Part shown: positions 48,120-57,561 of the stretch, piece after piece
Position numbering within the stretch: the first letter of the stretch is position 1
Layout: every line of letters begins with the position of its first letter
Source: Prescottella subtropica
GTDB lineage: Bacteria; Actinomycetota; Actinomycetes; Mycobacteriales; Mycobacteriaceae
Assembly (NCBI RefSeq): GCF_005434945.1
Contig: NZ_SKCH01000003.1
Location: 62,001 to 126,000, forward strand
DNA: 64,000 nucleotides
Direction of reading: 5' to 3'
Notes under the pieces: model-generated
The model's database searches: none
Seen by the model: the letters and a program-made list of their open reading frames with translations, nothing else
Told to the model about the DNA's origin: nothing
Position numbers and translations under genes: made by a program

Positions 48120-50231
48120 TCACTTGGGGGTGGCGAGAGCGAAGGGAAGGACTGCGGGGGCACCTGCGGCGCGGAGAACCCGGGACGCCATCGTGAGCGT
48201 CCACCCGGAGTCCGTGACCGTGTCGAGCAGCAGCACCGGACGGGTCTGCCCGGTGAGATCCGGAGCCTCCCACGCGTCCGACAGGCCGGCGACCCGGTAG
48301 GCGGAATTGGCGGCCGACACCGGCGGATGGCCGGGACGCTCGCGGAGAACCCCGAGGTCGGTGAGCCGGCCGACCTGCGCGAGCCGCGCGGTCAGCGACC
48401 CCAGCAGCACCGGACGACTCGGCGATTCGAGGCACATCACGGCACCCGGACGGTCCGCCCACTCCCACGCAGCCAACACCTGGACACACGCGTCGACGAT
48501 CACGTCCGGTACCGGCGCGTCGGGGCCGTCGAGCAGTGCCCGCAGCCGCTGCCCCCACCCCAGATCCGACAGCCGGCCCAGGACGCGGCCCGGTTCCGGC
48601 CCGTCGGTGATCTTGCCGGACAAGCCGATTCCCAGTTTCGCCATGCCGGTCGGCCACTGCTTGCGCGGCGGCAGGTCGATGCCGGGACGTTCGAGCCGCC
48701 GCCGGGTGTCGGCGACGGTGCCGGCGGCGACGTCGGCGGTGTACTTCGGGCCGACGCAGTTGTCGCACCGGCCGCAGCGGCTGTCCGCGGTGAGCCCGGG
48801 ATCGTCGAGCTGACGGCGCAGGAACGTCATCCGACACTCGCCGGTGGTCTCGTAGTCGAGCATCGCCTGCTGCTCGGCGCGGCGGGCGGCGTCGAGTCGG
48901 CCGTACCGGTCGGCGTCGTACGTCCAGGGTTGCCCGGTCGACACCCATCCGCCCTTGACGCGGCGGACCGCACCGTCGACGTCGAGGACCTTCAACACGA
49001 GATCGAGTCGGGTGCGGTTCAACTCGACGAGCGGTTCGAGTGCCATCGTCGACTGGGGCCGCTCGGTGTCGAGGACACCGATGACCTGGCGGACGACGTC
49101 CTCGCGCGGGAACGACACCGAGGCGAAATAGCTCCAGATCTGCCGGTCCTCGTGCCCGGGCAGCAGCACCACCTCGGCGCTGTCGGTGGAGCGGCCGGCG
49201 CGGCCGACCTGCTGGTAGTAGGAGATCGGCGACGACGGGGCGCCCAGGTGCACGACGAACCCCAGATCGGGCTTGTCGAAACCCATCCCGAGGGCCGACG
49301 TCGCGATCAGGGCCTTGACCCGATTGTTCAACAGATCCTGTTCGAGGACTTCACGTTCGGCGGCGTCGGTCTGCCCGGTGTAGGCGGCCACTCGGTGCCC
49401 GCGGTCGGCGAGCAGGCTCGCCAGGTCGCGGGCCGCGGACACGGTGAGCGTGTAGACGATGCCCGACCCGGGCAGGTCCTCGAGATGGTCGGCGAGCCAC
49501 GCCGCCCGCTGTGTCGCGTCCGGGATCCGCACCACCGACATGCTCAGCGAATCCCGTTCCAGGGTGCCGCGCAGCACGAGCGTCTCCGCACCGCCGACCC
49601 CGAGCTGGGTGGCGACGTCGCTGACGACGCGATCGTTCGCGGTCGCGGTGGTCGCGAGGACCGGGATACCGTCGCCCAGATCCTCGACGAGGGTGCGGAT
49701 GCGCCGGTAGTCGGGACGGAAATCGTGGCCCCAGTCGGAGACACAGTGCGCCTCGTCGACCACGACCAGCCCGGCGTCGGCGGCCAGCGACGGCAGCACC
49801 TGATCCCGGAAGTCCGGGTTGTTGAGCCGTTCCGGGCTGACCAGCAGTACGTCGAGTTCGCGGTCCGCGACCCGCCGATGGATCTCGTCCCATTCGGTGA
49901 CGTTGCCCGAATTGATGGTGGCCGCCCGCACCCCGGCACGCTCGGCGGACGCCACCTGGTTGCGCATGAGCGCCAGCAGCGGGGAGACGATCACCGTGGG
50001 CCCGTGACCGTGCGCGCGCAGCAGTTTCGCGGCGATGAAGTAGACCGCCGACTTGCCCCACCCGGTGCGCTGCACCACCAGCGCGCGCCGCCGCCCCACG
50101 ACGAGCGCCTCGATCGCCGTCCACTGGTCCTCGCGGAGCCGGGCGTCGGGCCCGGCCAGTTCCCGCAGCAGCCGTTCGGCCTCGTCGCGCAGGTCGGCGG
50201 CGGTCGGGTGAGCGGCGGGTGCGGTCGTCAT
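48120..50231 (-). CDS. recQ: RecQ-family DNA helicase with C-terminal PRTase-like domain
   Basis: 703 aa ATP-dependent 3'-5' helicase. The Walker A region TGWGKSAVYF, DEAH box VVVDEAHCVSDWGHDFRP and motif VI QQVGRAGRS are intact. A RecQ zinc site is formed by cysteines in ECRMTF and CGRCDNC. There is no HRDC domain; instead the last about 180 residues resemble a type I phosphoribosyltransferase, with PDVIVDACVQV, the ESPSRPVLLGSLTARLA segment, and a PRPP-loop-like DTVTDSGWT at 670-678. ATG at 50231 follows GGGGGG; another ATG lies 9 bp upstream. Confidence 0.93.
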   Translation of the reverse strand: MTTAPAAHPTAADLRDEAERLLRELAGPDARLREDQWTAIEALVVGRRRALVVQRTGWGKSAVYFIAAKLLRAHGHGPTVIVSPLLALMRNQVASAERAGVRAATINSGNVTEWDEIHRRVADRELDVLLVSPERLNNPDFRDQVLPSLAADAGLVVVDEAHCVSDWGHDFRPDYRRIRTLVEDLGDGIPVLATTATANDRVVSDVATQLGVGGAETLVLRGTLERDSLSMSVVRIPDATQRAAWLADHLEDLPGSGIVYTLTVSAARDLASLLADRGHRVAAYTGQTDAAEREVLEQDLLNNRVKALIATSALGMGFDKPDLGFVVHLGAPSSPISYYQQVGRAGRSTDSAEVVLLPGHEDRQIWSYFASVSFPREDVVRQVIGVLDTERPQSTMALEPLVELNRTRLDLVLKVLDVDGAVRRVKGGWVSTGQPWTYDADRYGRLDAARRAEQQAMLDYETTGECRMTFLRRQLDDPGLTADSRCGRCDNCVGPKYTADVAAGTVADTRRRLERPGIDLPPRKQWPTGMAKLGIGLSGKITDGPEPGRVLGRLSDLGWGQRLRALLDGPDAPVPDVIVDACVQVLAAWEWADRPGAVMCLESPSRPVLLGSLTARLAQVGRLTDLGVLRERPGHPPVSAANSAYRVAGLSDAWEAPDLTGQTRPVLLLDTVTDSGWTLTMASRVLRAAGAPAVLPFALATPK

Positions 50232-50281
50232 ACCCCCCATCGTGCCGGAGACGTCCGACAGATCAGGGCCACGCGTCAGTG

Positions 50282-51148
50282 TCACGCGGTGACGAGGGCC
50301 TGGATCTCCGCCCGCGTCGGCGACGACACGGACGCGCCGCGGCGGGTGGTGGCCAGCGCCCCGGCGGCGCACGCGAACACCAGGGCGGGAAGCGGCTCGG
50401 CACCCCACTCGCAGGCCAGCACCCCGACGAACGCATCGCCCGCACCGGTGGTGTCGACCGTGTCGACCGTCGGGGAGAGGACGTTCAGCGGTCTGCCGTC
50501 GGCTCCTCGGTACCGGACACCGTCCGCGCCGAGGGTCGTGACCACGTGCGCGGCCGCGGCCAGGACGTCGCGCCCGAGTTGCCGGGCCTCGGTCTGATTG
50601 ACGACCAGCACGTCGACGGCGGCGAGCAGGGCGTCCGGCAGCGGCCGGACCGGCGACGGATTGAGCATCACCACCGTGCCGTGCGCGGCGGCGTGCCGCG
50701 CGGCCGCCGTGACCGTGTCGAGGGGGATCTCGAGTTGGCACAGCAGCACGTCGGCGTCGGCGATTGCCGCCAACTCGTCGTCGGTGAGGTCCACGACGCA
50801 GGAGTTGGCGCCGGGCACCACGACGATCGAGTTCTGGCCGGAGCTGTCCACCGTGATCGCGGCGACCCCGCTGGCACCGGGCAGCTCCCGCAACAGTGCG
50901 GTGTCGACCTCGGCGTCGACGAGTGCCTCCCGCAACTCCAGGGCGAACGTGTCGTCGCCGACCGCGCCGACGAAGGCGACCTCCGCTCCGGCTTTCGCGG
51001 CCGCGATCGCCTGGTTGGCGCCCTTGCCGCCGGGGGTCGTGGTGAACGCCGTCCCCAGGATCGTCTCGCCGGGTACGGGAGGCCGCGGAACCGACACGAC
51101 GAGATCCATGTTGGTGCTGCCGACCACGACCACCCGGTTACGCCTCAT
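50282..51148 (-). CDS. rbsK: ribokinase (PfkB family)
   Basis: 288 aa sugar kinase that phosphorylates ribose at O5. The N-terminal VVVGSTNMDLVV and GGKGANQAIAAAKAG are PfkB signature 1, and the C-terminal DTTGAGDAFVG supplies the catalytic aspartate and anion hole. ATG at 51148 is preferred; an in-frame GTG lies 9 bp upstream. No ribose transporter is adjacent. It is separated from the permease gene upstream by a 59-bp hairpin. Confidence 0.93.
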   Translation of the reverse strand: MRRNRVVVVGSTNMDLVVSVPRPPVPGETILGTAFTTTPGGKGANQAIAAAKAGAEVAFVGAVGDDTFALELREALVDAEVDTALLRELPGASGVAAITVDSSGQNSIVVVPGANSCVVDLTDDELAAIADADVLLCQLEIPLDTVTAAARHAAAHGTVVMLNPSPVRPLPDALLAAVDVLVVNQTEARQLGRDVLAAAAHVVTTLGADGVRYRGADGRPLNVLSPTVDTVDTTGAGDAFVGVLACEWGAEPLPALVFACAAGALATTRRGASVSSPTRAEIQALVTA

Positions 51149-51165
51149 ACGGCGCACGCTAACGG

Positions 51166-51224
51166 CTGTGGCCGAATGTCACATGCGTTCAGTCGAACTG
51201 AACGTATGTGACATTCGGCCACAG
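51166..51224. terminator. 59-bp hairpin between permease and rbsK
   Basis: 28-bp arms (CTGTGGCCGAATGTCACATG start; one wobble position) and a 3-nt loop fill most of the 90-bp gap. It is far longer than a normal terminator and contains TGTCACA/TGTGACA half-sites. Transcription from the permease side meets it 15 bp after the stop. Confidence 0.6.
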
Positions 51225-51238
51225 AAAGGGAGGGAAAT

Positions 51239-52624
51239 TCAGTGCCGCGACGACGCGCGTCCGAGGACGGTGAAGTAGCCGACGCCGACGAGGACGCCGA
51301 AGGCGGCGCCCACGCCGATCGCGATGCGGCCGGTGTCGGTGAAGCACAGCAGGACCACGACGAACGCGAGGAAGACGAGCGCGATCCAGTTGGTGTACGG
51401 GGCGCCGGGCAGCCGGTAGTCCGATGCGGGCAGTGCGCCCCGGTTCACGAACCGGCGGTAGCGCAGATGACAGACCAGGATCACACCCCACACGAAGATG
51501 ATGCCGATCGTGGACACCGACGTGATGTAGACGAACGCCCGGTTGGGGGACAGGATGTTGACGACGACACCGATGAGCATCACACCCGCCGACATCGTGA
51601 TGCCGGCGTACGGCACCTGGCGGCTGCTGAGCCGGCCCAGCGCCTCCGGAGCCTCCCGGCGCAGCGACAGGCTCCGCAGCATGCGGCCGGTGGAGTAGAT
51701 GCCGGAGTTGCACGACGACAGCGCGGCGGTGAGCAGCACGAAGTTCATGATGCCGGCGGCGGCGGGGATACCGATCTGCTCGAGGACCTCGACGAACGGG
51801 CTGCGTCCGGCCTCGAAGTCGCGCCAGCTCGCGACGGACAGGATCACCACGAGCGCGCCGACGTAGAACAGGCCGATGCGGAACGGCAGCGTGTTGATCG
51901 CCTTGCGGAGGGTTTCCTTGGGGTTCTTCGCCTCACCCGCGGTGACACCGACGAGTTCGACACCGACGTACGCGAACATGACGACCTGCAGGGTCATCAG
52001 GGAACTGCCGAACCCGTTGGGGAAGATGCCGCCGTCGGCCCACAGGTTCGTCACCGTCGGATCGGTGGCGTGACCGAAGCCGAGGGTGAGGACACCGATA
52101 CCGATGAGGATCATGCCCAGAATTGCGGTGATCTTGATGGTGGAGAACCAGAATTCGGCCTCACCGAACATCTTCACCGAGATCAGGTTGGCGCCGAACA
52201 GGACGAGCAGCACGACGAGCGCGGTGAGCCATCCGGGCACGCTCGGCCACCAGTATTCGACGTACTTGCCGGCGACGGTGATCTCGGCCATGCACGTGGC
52301 GGCCCACACCGCCCAGTACGCCCAGCCGGTCGCGAAACCGAAGAAGCGGCCGAGGAACTCCTCGGCGTACTCGGCGAAACTGCCCGACACGGGACGGTAG
52401 GTCAGCAGTTCGCCGAGGGCGCGCATGATGACGAAGATCGCCAGACCGGCGGCCAGGTACGCCAGGATCAGGGACGGCCCGGCCTCCTCGATCGCGCCGC
52501 CGGCGCCGTAGAACAGGCCCGTTCCGATCGCGCCGCCGAGGGCGATCATCTGCACGGTGCGGGCGTTGAGCCCGCGACTGTATCCCTCCGAGGGCGCGTG
52601 GTCGACCGTCTCGTGTTGTGACAC
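51239..52624 (-). CDS. amino-acid permease (APC superfamily, GABA/aromatic AA type)
   Basis: 461 aa transporter with 12 predicted membrane helices. The N-terminal signature MIALGGAIGTGLFYGAGGAI and the consensus amphipathic region GEAEFWFSTIKITAI mark the amino-acid/H+ symporter group (AnsP, GabP, AroP). The substrate cannot be fixed from sequence. GTG at 52624 follows AAGGA with 8-bp spacing. It is divergent from proA with 71 bp between the starts, so their promoters share the gap. Confidence 0.9.
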   Translation of the reverse strand: MSQHETVDHAPSEGYSRGLNARTVQMIALGGAIGTGLFYGAGGAIEEAGPSLILAYLAAGLAIFVIMRALGELLTYRPVSGSFAEYAEEFLGRFFGFATGWAYWAVWAATCMAEITVAGKYVEYWWPSVPGWLTALVVLLVLFGANLISVKMFGEAEFWFSTIKITAILGMILIGIGVLTLGFGHATDPTVTNLWADGGIFPNGFGSSLMTLQVVMFAYVGVELVGVTAGEAKNPKETLRKAINTLPFRIGLFYVGALVVILSVASWRDFEAGRSPFVEVLEQIGIPAAAGIMNFVLLTAALSSCNSGIYSTGRMLRSLSLRREAPEALGRLSSRQVPYAGITMSAGVMLIGVVVNILSPNRAFVYITSVSTIGIIFVWGVILVCHLRYRRFVNRGALPASDYRLPGAPYTNWIALVFLAFVVVLLCFTDTGRIAIGVGAAFGVLVGVGYFTVLGRASSRH

Positions 52625-52695
52625 TGATATTTCCTTACTGGGACGGCGAATGGGCAGAACGATTATGCGCCCCCGACGGTCGCTAATCTGTACAC

Positions 52696-53979
52696 ATGAC
52701 TGCCGCGACGCACACCACACCGGCCGCCGGCGAGGCCGGGGACACCCGCGATCAGGTGCACGACGCCGCCCGTCGTGCACGGGTCGCCTCCCGCACGCTG
52801 GCCCTGCTCACCACCGCGCAGAAGGACGCCGCGCTGCACGCGGCCGCCGACGCGGTCCTCGCCGCGACCGATGTCGTGCTGGCCGCGAACGCCGAGGACA
52901 TCGAGGCGGCGAAGGCGTCGGGCACCGAGGAGTCGCTGCTCGACCGGTTGCGGCTCACCGCGGCCCGGGTCGAGGGCATCGCGGCGGGGCTGCGTCAGGT
53001 CGCGGGCCTGGCCGACCCGGTCGGGGAGATCATCCGCGGGTCGACGCTGCCGAACGGCCTCGAGATCCGTCAGGTCCGGGTCCCGCTCGGGGTCGTCGGC
53101 ATGGTGTACGAGGCCCGCCCCAACGTGACGGTCGACGCGTTCGGTCTGGCCCTCAAGTCCGGCAACGCGGCGCTGCTGCGCGGCTCGTCGTCCGCCGCCC
53201 ACTCCAATGCCGCCCTGGTCGCGGTGCTGCGGGCCGCGCTCGCCGCGCAGGGGCTGCCCGAGGACGCCGTCCAACTGCTGCCGAGCGCGGACCGCTCGTC
53301 GGTCACCCACCTCATCCAGGCCCGTGGCCTCGTCGACGTCGTCATCCCGCGCGGCGGCGCCGGACTGATCAACGCGGTCGTGCGGGACGCGACGGTGCCG
53401 ACGATCGAGACCGGTGTCGGCAACTGCCACATCTACATCCACGCGGCCGCCGATCTCGCGATGGCCGAGAAGATCGTGATCAACGCCAAGACCCGGCGCC
53501 CGAGCGTGTGCAACACGGTCGAGACGCTGCTGATCGATTCGGCGATCGCCGAGACCGCGCTGCCGCAGCTGCTGCAGGTGCTGCAGATGCACAGCATCAC
53601 CGTGCACGGTGACCTGCCCGGCCTGGTCCCGGCCACCGAGGACGACTGGTCGCAGGAATATCTGACCCTCGACATCGCCCTCAAGGTCGTCGACGGCATC
53701 GACGAGGCCGTCGCCCACATCGACCGGTACGGCACCGGCCACACCGAGGCGATCGTCACCGCCGACCTGTCTGCGGCCCGCGAGTTCACCGCCCGCGTCG
53801 ACGCGGCCGCGGTCATGGTCAACGCGTCGACCGCGTTCACCGACGGCGAGCAGTTCGGGTTCGGCGCCGAGATCGGCATCTCCACCCAGAAGCTGCACGC
53901 CCGCGGCCCGATGGGCCTCGGCGAGCTGACGTCCACCAAGTGGACCGTGTGGGGCGACGGGCACACCCGCCCGGCCTGA
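52696..53979 (+). CDS. proA: gamma-glutamyl phosphate reductase
   Basis: 427 aa NADPH-dependent enzyme of the second step of proline synthesis. Catalytic cysteine lies in [13 protein letters not shown], and [17 protein letters not shown] is the ProA signature. The N-terminus is Thr/Ala-rich and about 10 residues longer than in enteric ProA. proB is nearly 10 kb upstream, the separated arrangement also seen in mycobacteria. nadD follows after 64 bp. Confidence 0.97.
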   Translation: MTAATHTTPAAGEAGDTRDQVHDAARRARVASRTLALLTTAQKDAALHAAADAVLAATDVVLAANAEDIEAAKASGTEESLLDRLRLTAARVEGIAAGLRQVAGLADPVGEIIRGSTLPNGLEIRQVRVPLGVVGMVYEARPNVTVDAFGLALKSGNAALLRGSSSAAHSNAALVAVLRAALAAQGLPEDAVQLLPSADRSSVTHLIQARGLVDVVIPRGGAGLINAVVRDATVPTIETGVGNCHIYIHAAADLAMAEKIVINAKTRRPSVCNTVETLLIDSAIAETALPQLLQVLQMHSITVHGDLPGLVPATEDDWSQEYLTLDIALKVVDGIDEAVAHIDRYGTGHTEAIVTADLSAAREFTARVDAAAVMVNASTAFTDGEQFGFGAEIGISTQKLHARGPMGLGELTSTKWTVWGDGHTRPA

Positions 53980-54043
53980 CCGGTCACCCGGTGGGACGCC
54001 GCGGTGCGCCGGTGGCGCGGCGCAGCCCGTAAGCTGGATCCTC

Positions 54044-54796
54044 GTGCAGCAGCCGACACCGATCACCCCCCGGCGCCGCCTGGGCGTGATGGGTGGCACC
54101 TTCGATCCGATCCACCACGGTCACCTCGTGGCCGCGAGCGAGGTCGCCGATCGGTTCGGCCTCGACGAGGTGATCTTCGTCCCCACCGGGCAGCCGTGGC
54201 AGAAGGACGATCGGGCCGTCAGCCCCGCTGAGGACCGCTACCTCATGACGGTCATCGCGACGGCATCGAACCCGCGGTTCTCGGTCAGCCGCGTCGACGT
54301 CGACCGCCGCAAGGTCACCTACACCGTCGACACGCTGCGGGACCTGCGGGTCCAGCACCCCGACGCCGACCTGTACTTCATCACGGGGGCCGATGCGCTG
54401 GAGAGTATCCTGTCGTGGCAGGCGTGGGAGGAACTGTTCGGGCTCGCCCGCTTCGTCGGTGTGTCCCGTCCGGGATACGAACTGCACACCGAGCACCTCG
54501 CTGCTCATCTCGAACAGTTGCCCGCCGACGCCGTCACCCTGATGGAGATCCCCGCGCTGGCGATCTCGTCGACCGACTGCCGGCAGCGGGCCGCCGAGAA
54601 CCGGCCCGTCTGGTACCTCGTCCCCGACGGCGTCGTCCAGTACATCAGTAAACGTAACCTGTACCGGCCGCACGGCGCGGCCCGATCCGACGGCGCGGCC
54701 ACCATGTCCGAGCCCGTCCCGGCGCACCGTCGCACTCGCGGCGACACTGCGCCGACCGCACTATCGTCAACACCAGCAGAACCGGGAGAACACTGA
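54044..54796 (+). CDS. nadD: nicotinate-nucleotide adenylyltransferase
   Basis: 250 aa enzyme that makes nicotinate adenine dinucleotide for NAD synthesis. [12 protein letters not shown] at 17-28 holds the nucleotidyl-transferase (H/T)-x-G-H motif, and [21 protein letters not shown] is the C-terminal ISSTxxR motif. About 45 extra residues at the C-terminus are low-complexity and do not look structured. Its TGA directly abuts the rsfS GTG. Confidence 0.96.
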   Translation: MQQPTPITPRRRLGVMGGTFDPIHHGHLVAASEVADRFGLDEVIFVPTGQPWQKDDRAVSPAEDRYLMTVIATASNPRFSVSRVDVDRRKVTYTVDTLRDLRVQHPDADLYFITGADALESILSWQAWEELFGLARFVGVSRPGYELHTEHLAAHLEQLPADAVTLMEIPALAISSTDCRQRAAENRPVWYLVPDGVVQYISKRNLYRPHGAARSDGAATMSEPVPAHRRTRGDTAPTALSSTPAEPGEH

Positions 54797-55222
54797 GTGA
54801 GCGCATCGAACGAGGCCATCGGCATGGCACGGATCGCCGCACTGGCGGCCGACGAGAAGTTGGCCTCCGATGTGGTGGTGCTCGATGTCTCGGAGCAGCT
54901 CGTCATCACCGACTGCTTCGTCATCGCGTCCGCGGACAACGAACGCCAGGTCAACTCCATCGTGGAGAACATCGAGGACAAGCTGCGCGACGCCGGGCAC
55001 AAGCCGGTCCGTCGCGAGGGCACCCGTGAGGGCCGGTGGGCGCTGCTCGACTACATCGACATCGTCATCCACGTCCAGCACACCGACGAGCGCAACTTCT
55101 ACGCCCTCGACCGGCTGTGGAAGGACTGCCCGGAGGTGCCCGTCGAGGGCATCGCGCCGCGCGACCTGCCCCTCGACTCCGATTCCGACGACACGGGTGA
55201 GACGGAGGAGTCGCAGCCGTGA
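54797..55222 (+). CDS. rsfS: ribosomal silencing factor RsfS
   Basis: 141 aa protein that binds L14 and blocks subunit joining in starved cells. The core about 20-115 contains LDVSEQLVITDCFVIASA and the conserved GxWxLLDY-type REGRWALLDYIDIVIHV. The acidic tail after residue 120 is variable. It is linked by abutting and overlapping codons to nadD and gpgP, the conserved nadD-rsfS-gpgP order. Confidence 0.96.
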   Translation: MSASNEAIGMARIAALAADEKLASDVVVLDVSEQLVITDCFVIASADNERQVNSIVENIEDKLRDAGHKPVRREGTREGRWALLDYIDIVIHVQHTDERNFYALDRLWKDCPEVPVEGIAPRDLPLDSDSDDTGETEESQP

Positions 55223-55914
55223 CGGCCGCCGCGGGCGGCCGGACGGTGCGGCGGCTGATCCTGCTGCGGCACGGGCAGACCGAATACAACGCCACCGACC
55301 GGATGCAGGGCCAGCTCGACACGGACCTGTCCGATCGGGGGCGGGCACAGGCGAAGTCCGCGGCACTGGCACTGGCCGAGAAGGATCCGTACGCGATCGT
55401 GTCGTCGGACCTGCGCCGGGCCCACGACACCGCACTCGCCCTCGGCGGCCACATCGGGATGACGGTCGACACCGACCCCCGACTGCGGGAAACGCATCTC
55501 GGGGACTGGCAGGGTCTCACCCACACCCAGGTCGACGAGATCGCCCCCGGCGCCCGCGACCAGTGGCGCACCGACGCGGCGTGGGCCCCGCCGGGCGGCG
55601 AGTCCCGTATCGACGTCGCCGCCCGCAGCCTGCCGGTGGTGCAGGAGCACTTCGCACCTGTGCGCCTTTCTGGTAGTGGGAGCTACCAAAAAGGCGCACA
55701 GGGCGCGCAGCGCCCCCTGATTCTCGTTGCGCACGGCGGCCTCATCGCCGCCCTCACCGCGCGACTGCTCGACCTGCCGGTGGATCGGTGGCCGGTGTTC
55801 GGAGGACTCGGAAACACGGCCTGGGTGGAACTCAGCGCCCACGGGGAGGGAACGGATCGGGCATGGCGACTGGACGTGTGGAACGGGACGGCGAGCAGCC
55901 CGTCCTGCTGGTGA
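55219..55914 (+). CDS. gpgP: glucosyl-3-phosphoglycerate phosphatase (histidine phosphatase family)
   Basis: 231 aa phosphatase that removes phosphate from glucosyl-3-phosphoglycerate in methylglucose lipopolysaccharide synthesis. The phosphohistidine motif [10 protein letters not shown] is at 14-23, a second arginine is in [10 protein letters not shown], the catalytic glutamate in [10 protein letters not shown], and the second histidine in [11 protein letters not shown]. Length and order match M. tuberculosis Rv2419c. Codons for residues about 147-161 are formed by the 42-bp hairpin element, inserted in frame in a loop that varies among homologues, so activity is probably preserved. GTGA overlap with rsfS. 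Confidence 0.92.
   Translation: MTAAAGGRTVRRLILLRHGQTEYNATDRMQGQLDTDLSDRGRAQAKSAALALAEKDPYAIVSSDLRRAHDTALALGGHIGMTVDTDPRLRETHLGDWQGLTHTQVDEIAPGARDQWRTDAAWAPPGGESRIDVAARSLPVVQEHFAPVRLSGSGSYQKGAQGAQRPLILVAHGGLIAALTARLLDLPVDRWPVFGGLGNTAWVELSAHGEGTDRAWRLDVWNGTASSPSCW
55659..55700. repeat. 42-bp hairpin element, copy 2 (in frame inside gpgP)
   Basis: TGTGCGCCTTTCTGGTAG, TGGGAG, then CTACCAAAAAGGCGCACA: same length, arms and loop as the copy at 42869-42910, with the wobble on the other arm. It is 14 codons long and leaves the gpgP frame open (encoding [14 protein letters not shown]). It is followed by a second small hairpin GGGCGC-GCA-GCGCCC. Confidence 0.8.
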
Positions 55915-56630
55915 TCGCGGACTCGCTGTCCTACTACGGTCCGAAGGGCGGGCTCCCCGCCGACGATCCGCGGATCTGGCCGAACCTGGTGGCGAGCGAG
56001 TTGGGCTGGCGTGTCGAACTCGTCGCGCGGATCGGCTGGACCAGCCGGGACGCGTGGTGGGCGATCACCCAGGATCCGCGGGTGTGGGCGGCGGTGCCGC
56101 ACGCCGGTGCCGTCGTGTTCGCGGTCGGCGGCATGGATTCGCTGCCGTCGCCGCTGCCGACCGCGCTGCGTGAACAGTTGCGTTACCTCCGGCCGCCGGC
56201 GCTGCGCCGCGTGGTCCGCTCCGGCTACCAGTGGCTGCAGCCGCGGTTGTCGAGGCTGGGCCGTCCGGTGGCGTTGCCGCCGCGACTGTCCGTCGAGTAC
56301 CTGGAGAGCTGTCGGGACGCGCTCGCCGCGATCCGGCCGGATCTGCCGGTGATCGGTACGTTCCCGTCGGTGCACCGCTGCGACGCGTACGGGCAGGTGC
56401 ACACGGGCCGCGAACCGGCCGTCCGTGCCCTGACGGCGTGGTCGTCGGAGAAGAACGTTCCGATGGTCGACCTGGCCGACGCGGTCCGCGACAACGTCTT
56501 CTCCGACCGGGCCAATCCGGACGGGATCCACTGGGGCTGGGATGCCCACGAGCAGGTTGCGGCCGCGATGCTCGACGCCGTGAAGAACGCTCGCCGGTTG
56601 TCGGCTCCCGTCGAGGGCGGGCAGGGCTGA
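55863..56630 (+). CDS. octT: diglucosylglycerate octanoyltransferase
   Basis: 255 aa SGNH-like acyltransferase, the counterpart of M. tuberculosis OctT (Rv2418c), which octanoylates diglucosylglycerate early in methylglucose lipopolysaccharide synthesis. The nucleophile region [12 protein letters not shown] is near 14-25 and the C-terminal Asp/His pair is in [17 protein letters not shown] at 55863 overlaps gpgP by 52 bp; upstream in-frame starts would extend further into gpgP. The gpgP-octT pairing supports both names. Confidence 0.88.
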   Translation: MATGRVERDGEQPVLLVIADSLSYYGPKGGLPADDPRIWPNLVASELGWRVELVARIGWTSRDAWWAITQDPRVWAAVPHAGAVVFAVGGMDSLPSPLPTALREQLRYLRPPALRRVVRSGYQWLQPRLSRLGRPVALPPRLSVEYLESCRDALAAIRPDLPVIGTFPSVHRCDAYGQVHTGREPAVRALTAWSSEKNVPMVDLADAVRDNVFSDRANPDGIHWGWDAHEQVAAAMLDAVKNARRLSAPVEGGQG

Positions 56631-56634
56631 CGGC

Positions 56635-57492
56635 GTGCCTGTCGTCGTCGTCACCGACTCGTCCTCCTGCCTGACGCCCGACCTGGCCGGCCGGTTCGGG
56701 ATCCGGGTCGTGCCGCTGCACGTCCTGTCCGGCGGCCACGACTACCGCGAGGGCGTCGACGACATTCCCGGTGATCTGACCGGGGTGACCACGTCGGGGG
56801 CGTCGCCGGGAGAACTTGCCGACGCGTACGCGGCCGCGCTGGCCGACAGCGACGGTGACGGGGTCGTCGCGATCCACCTGTCCCGGCAGTTGTCGGGGAC
56901 GTGGGACGCCGGTCGGCAGGCCGCCGCCGGTCTCGGGGACCGGGTGCGGGTCGTCGATTCCGCATCCACCGGGATGGGGCTCGGCTATCCGGCGCTCGCC
57001 GCGGCCCGCACCGCCCGCGCCGGCGGCGACCTCGACGCCGTGTACCGCAGGGCCGTCGACGTCGCCGAGCACGGGCGCACTCTCATCGTCGTCGACCGAC
57101 TCGACCATCTGCGCCGTGGCGGCCGCATCGGCACCGCCGCGGCCCTGCTCGGGACCGCGCTGGCCATGAAACCGGTGTTGCACCTGGTGGACGGCAAACT
57201 CGTGCTGCGGGAGAAGACCCGTACCTCGACGAAAGCGCTCGCGAAACTCGTCGACGCCGTCGTCGAGCAGGTGGGTGACGAGCCGACCGCGGTCGCGGTA
57301 CACCACCTGCACGCCCGAGACCGGGCGGACGCGGTCGCCGCGCAACTCGAGGCGCGGATTCCCGAGCTCACCGAATTGGTCGTCACGGAGATCGGCAGTG
57401 TACTCGGTGTGCATCTGGGGCCCGGAACGATCGGGGTCGTGACCTGCCCCGACGGGGAGTCGACCGCGGATTCATCCACAGCCCCGCACTGA
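56635..57492 (+). CDS. DegV-family fatty-acid-binding protein
   Basis: 285 aa two-domain DegV protein. The N-terminal domain begins VVVVTDSSSCLTPD with the typical TSGASPGEL and IHLSRQLSGTWDAGR segments, where serine/threonine side chains hold the carboxylate of a bound fatty acid. The C-terminal domain contains VVDRLDHLRRGGRIG. In Firmicutes, members present fatty acids to FakA kinase; no FakA gene is visible here. It follows octT after 4 bp, as in mycobacteria. Confidence 0.92.
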   Translation: MPVVVVTDSSSCLTPDLAGRFGIRVVPLHVLSGGHDYREGVDDIPGDLTGVTTSGASPGELADAYAAALADSDGDGVVAIHLSRQLSGTWDAGRQAAAGLGDRVRVVDSASTGMGLGYPALAAARTARAGGDLDAVYRRAVDVAEHGRTLIVVDRLDHLRRGGRIGTAAALLGTALAMKPVLHLVDGKLVLREKTRTSTKALAKLVDAVVEQVGDEPTAVAVHHLHARDRADAVAAQLEARIPELTELVVTEIGSVLGVHLGPGTIGVVTCPDGESTADSSTAPH

Positions 57493-57561
57493 TCCACAGG
57501 TTTTCTTTCCTGCCCCGTTCGGCCGGGCCGTCGGCGCCCACCGGCCCCTAGTGTCGGCCGT

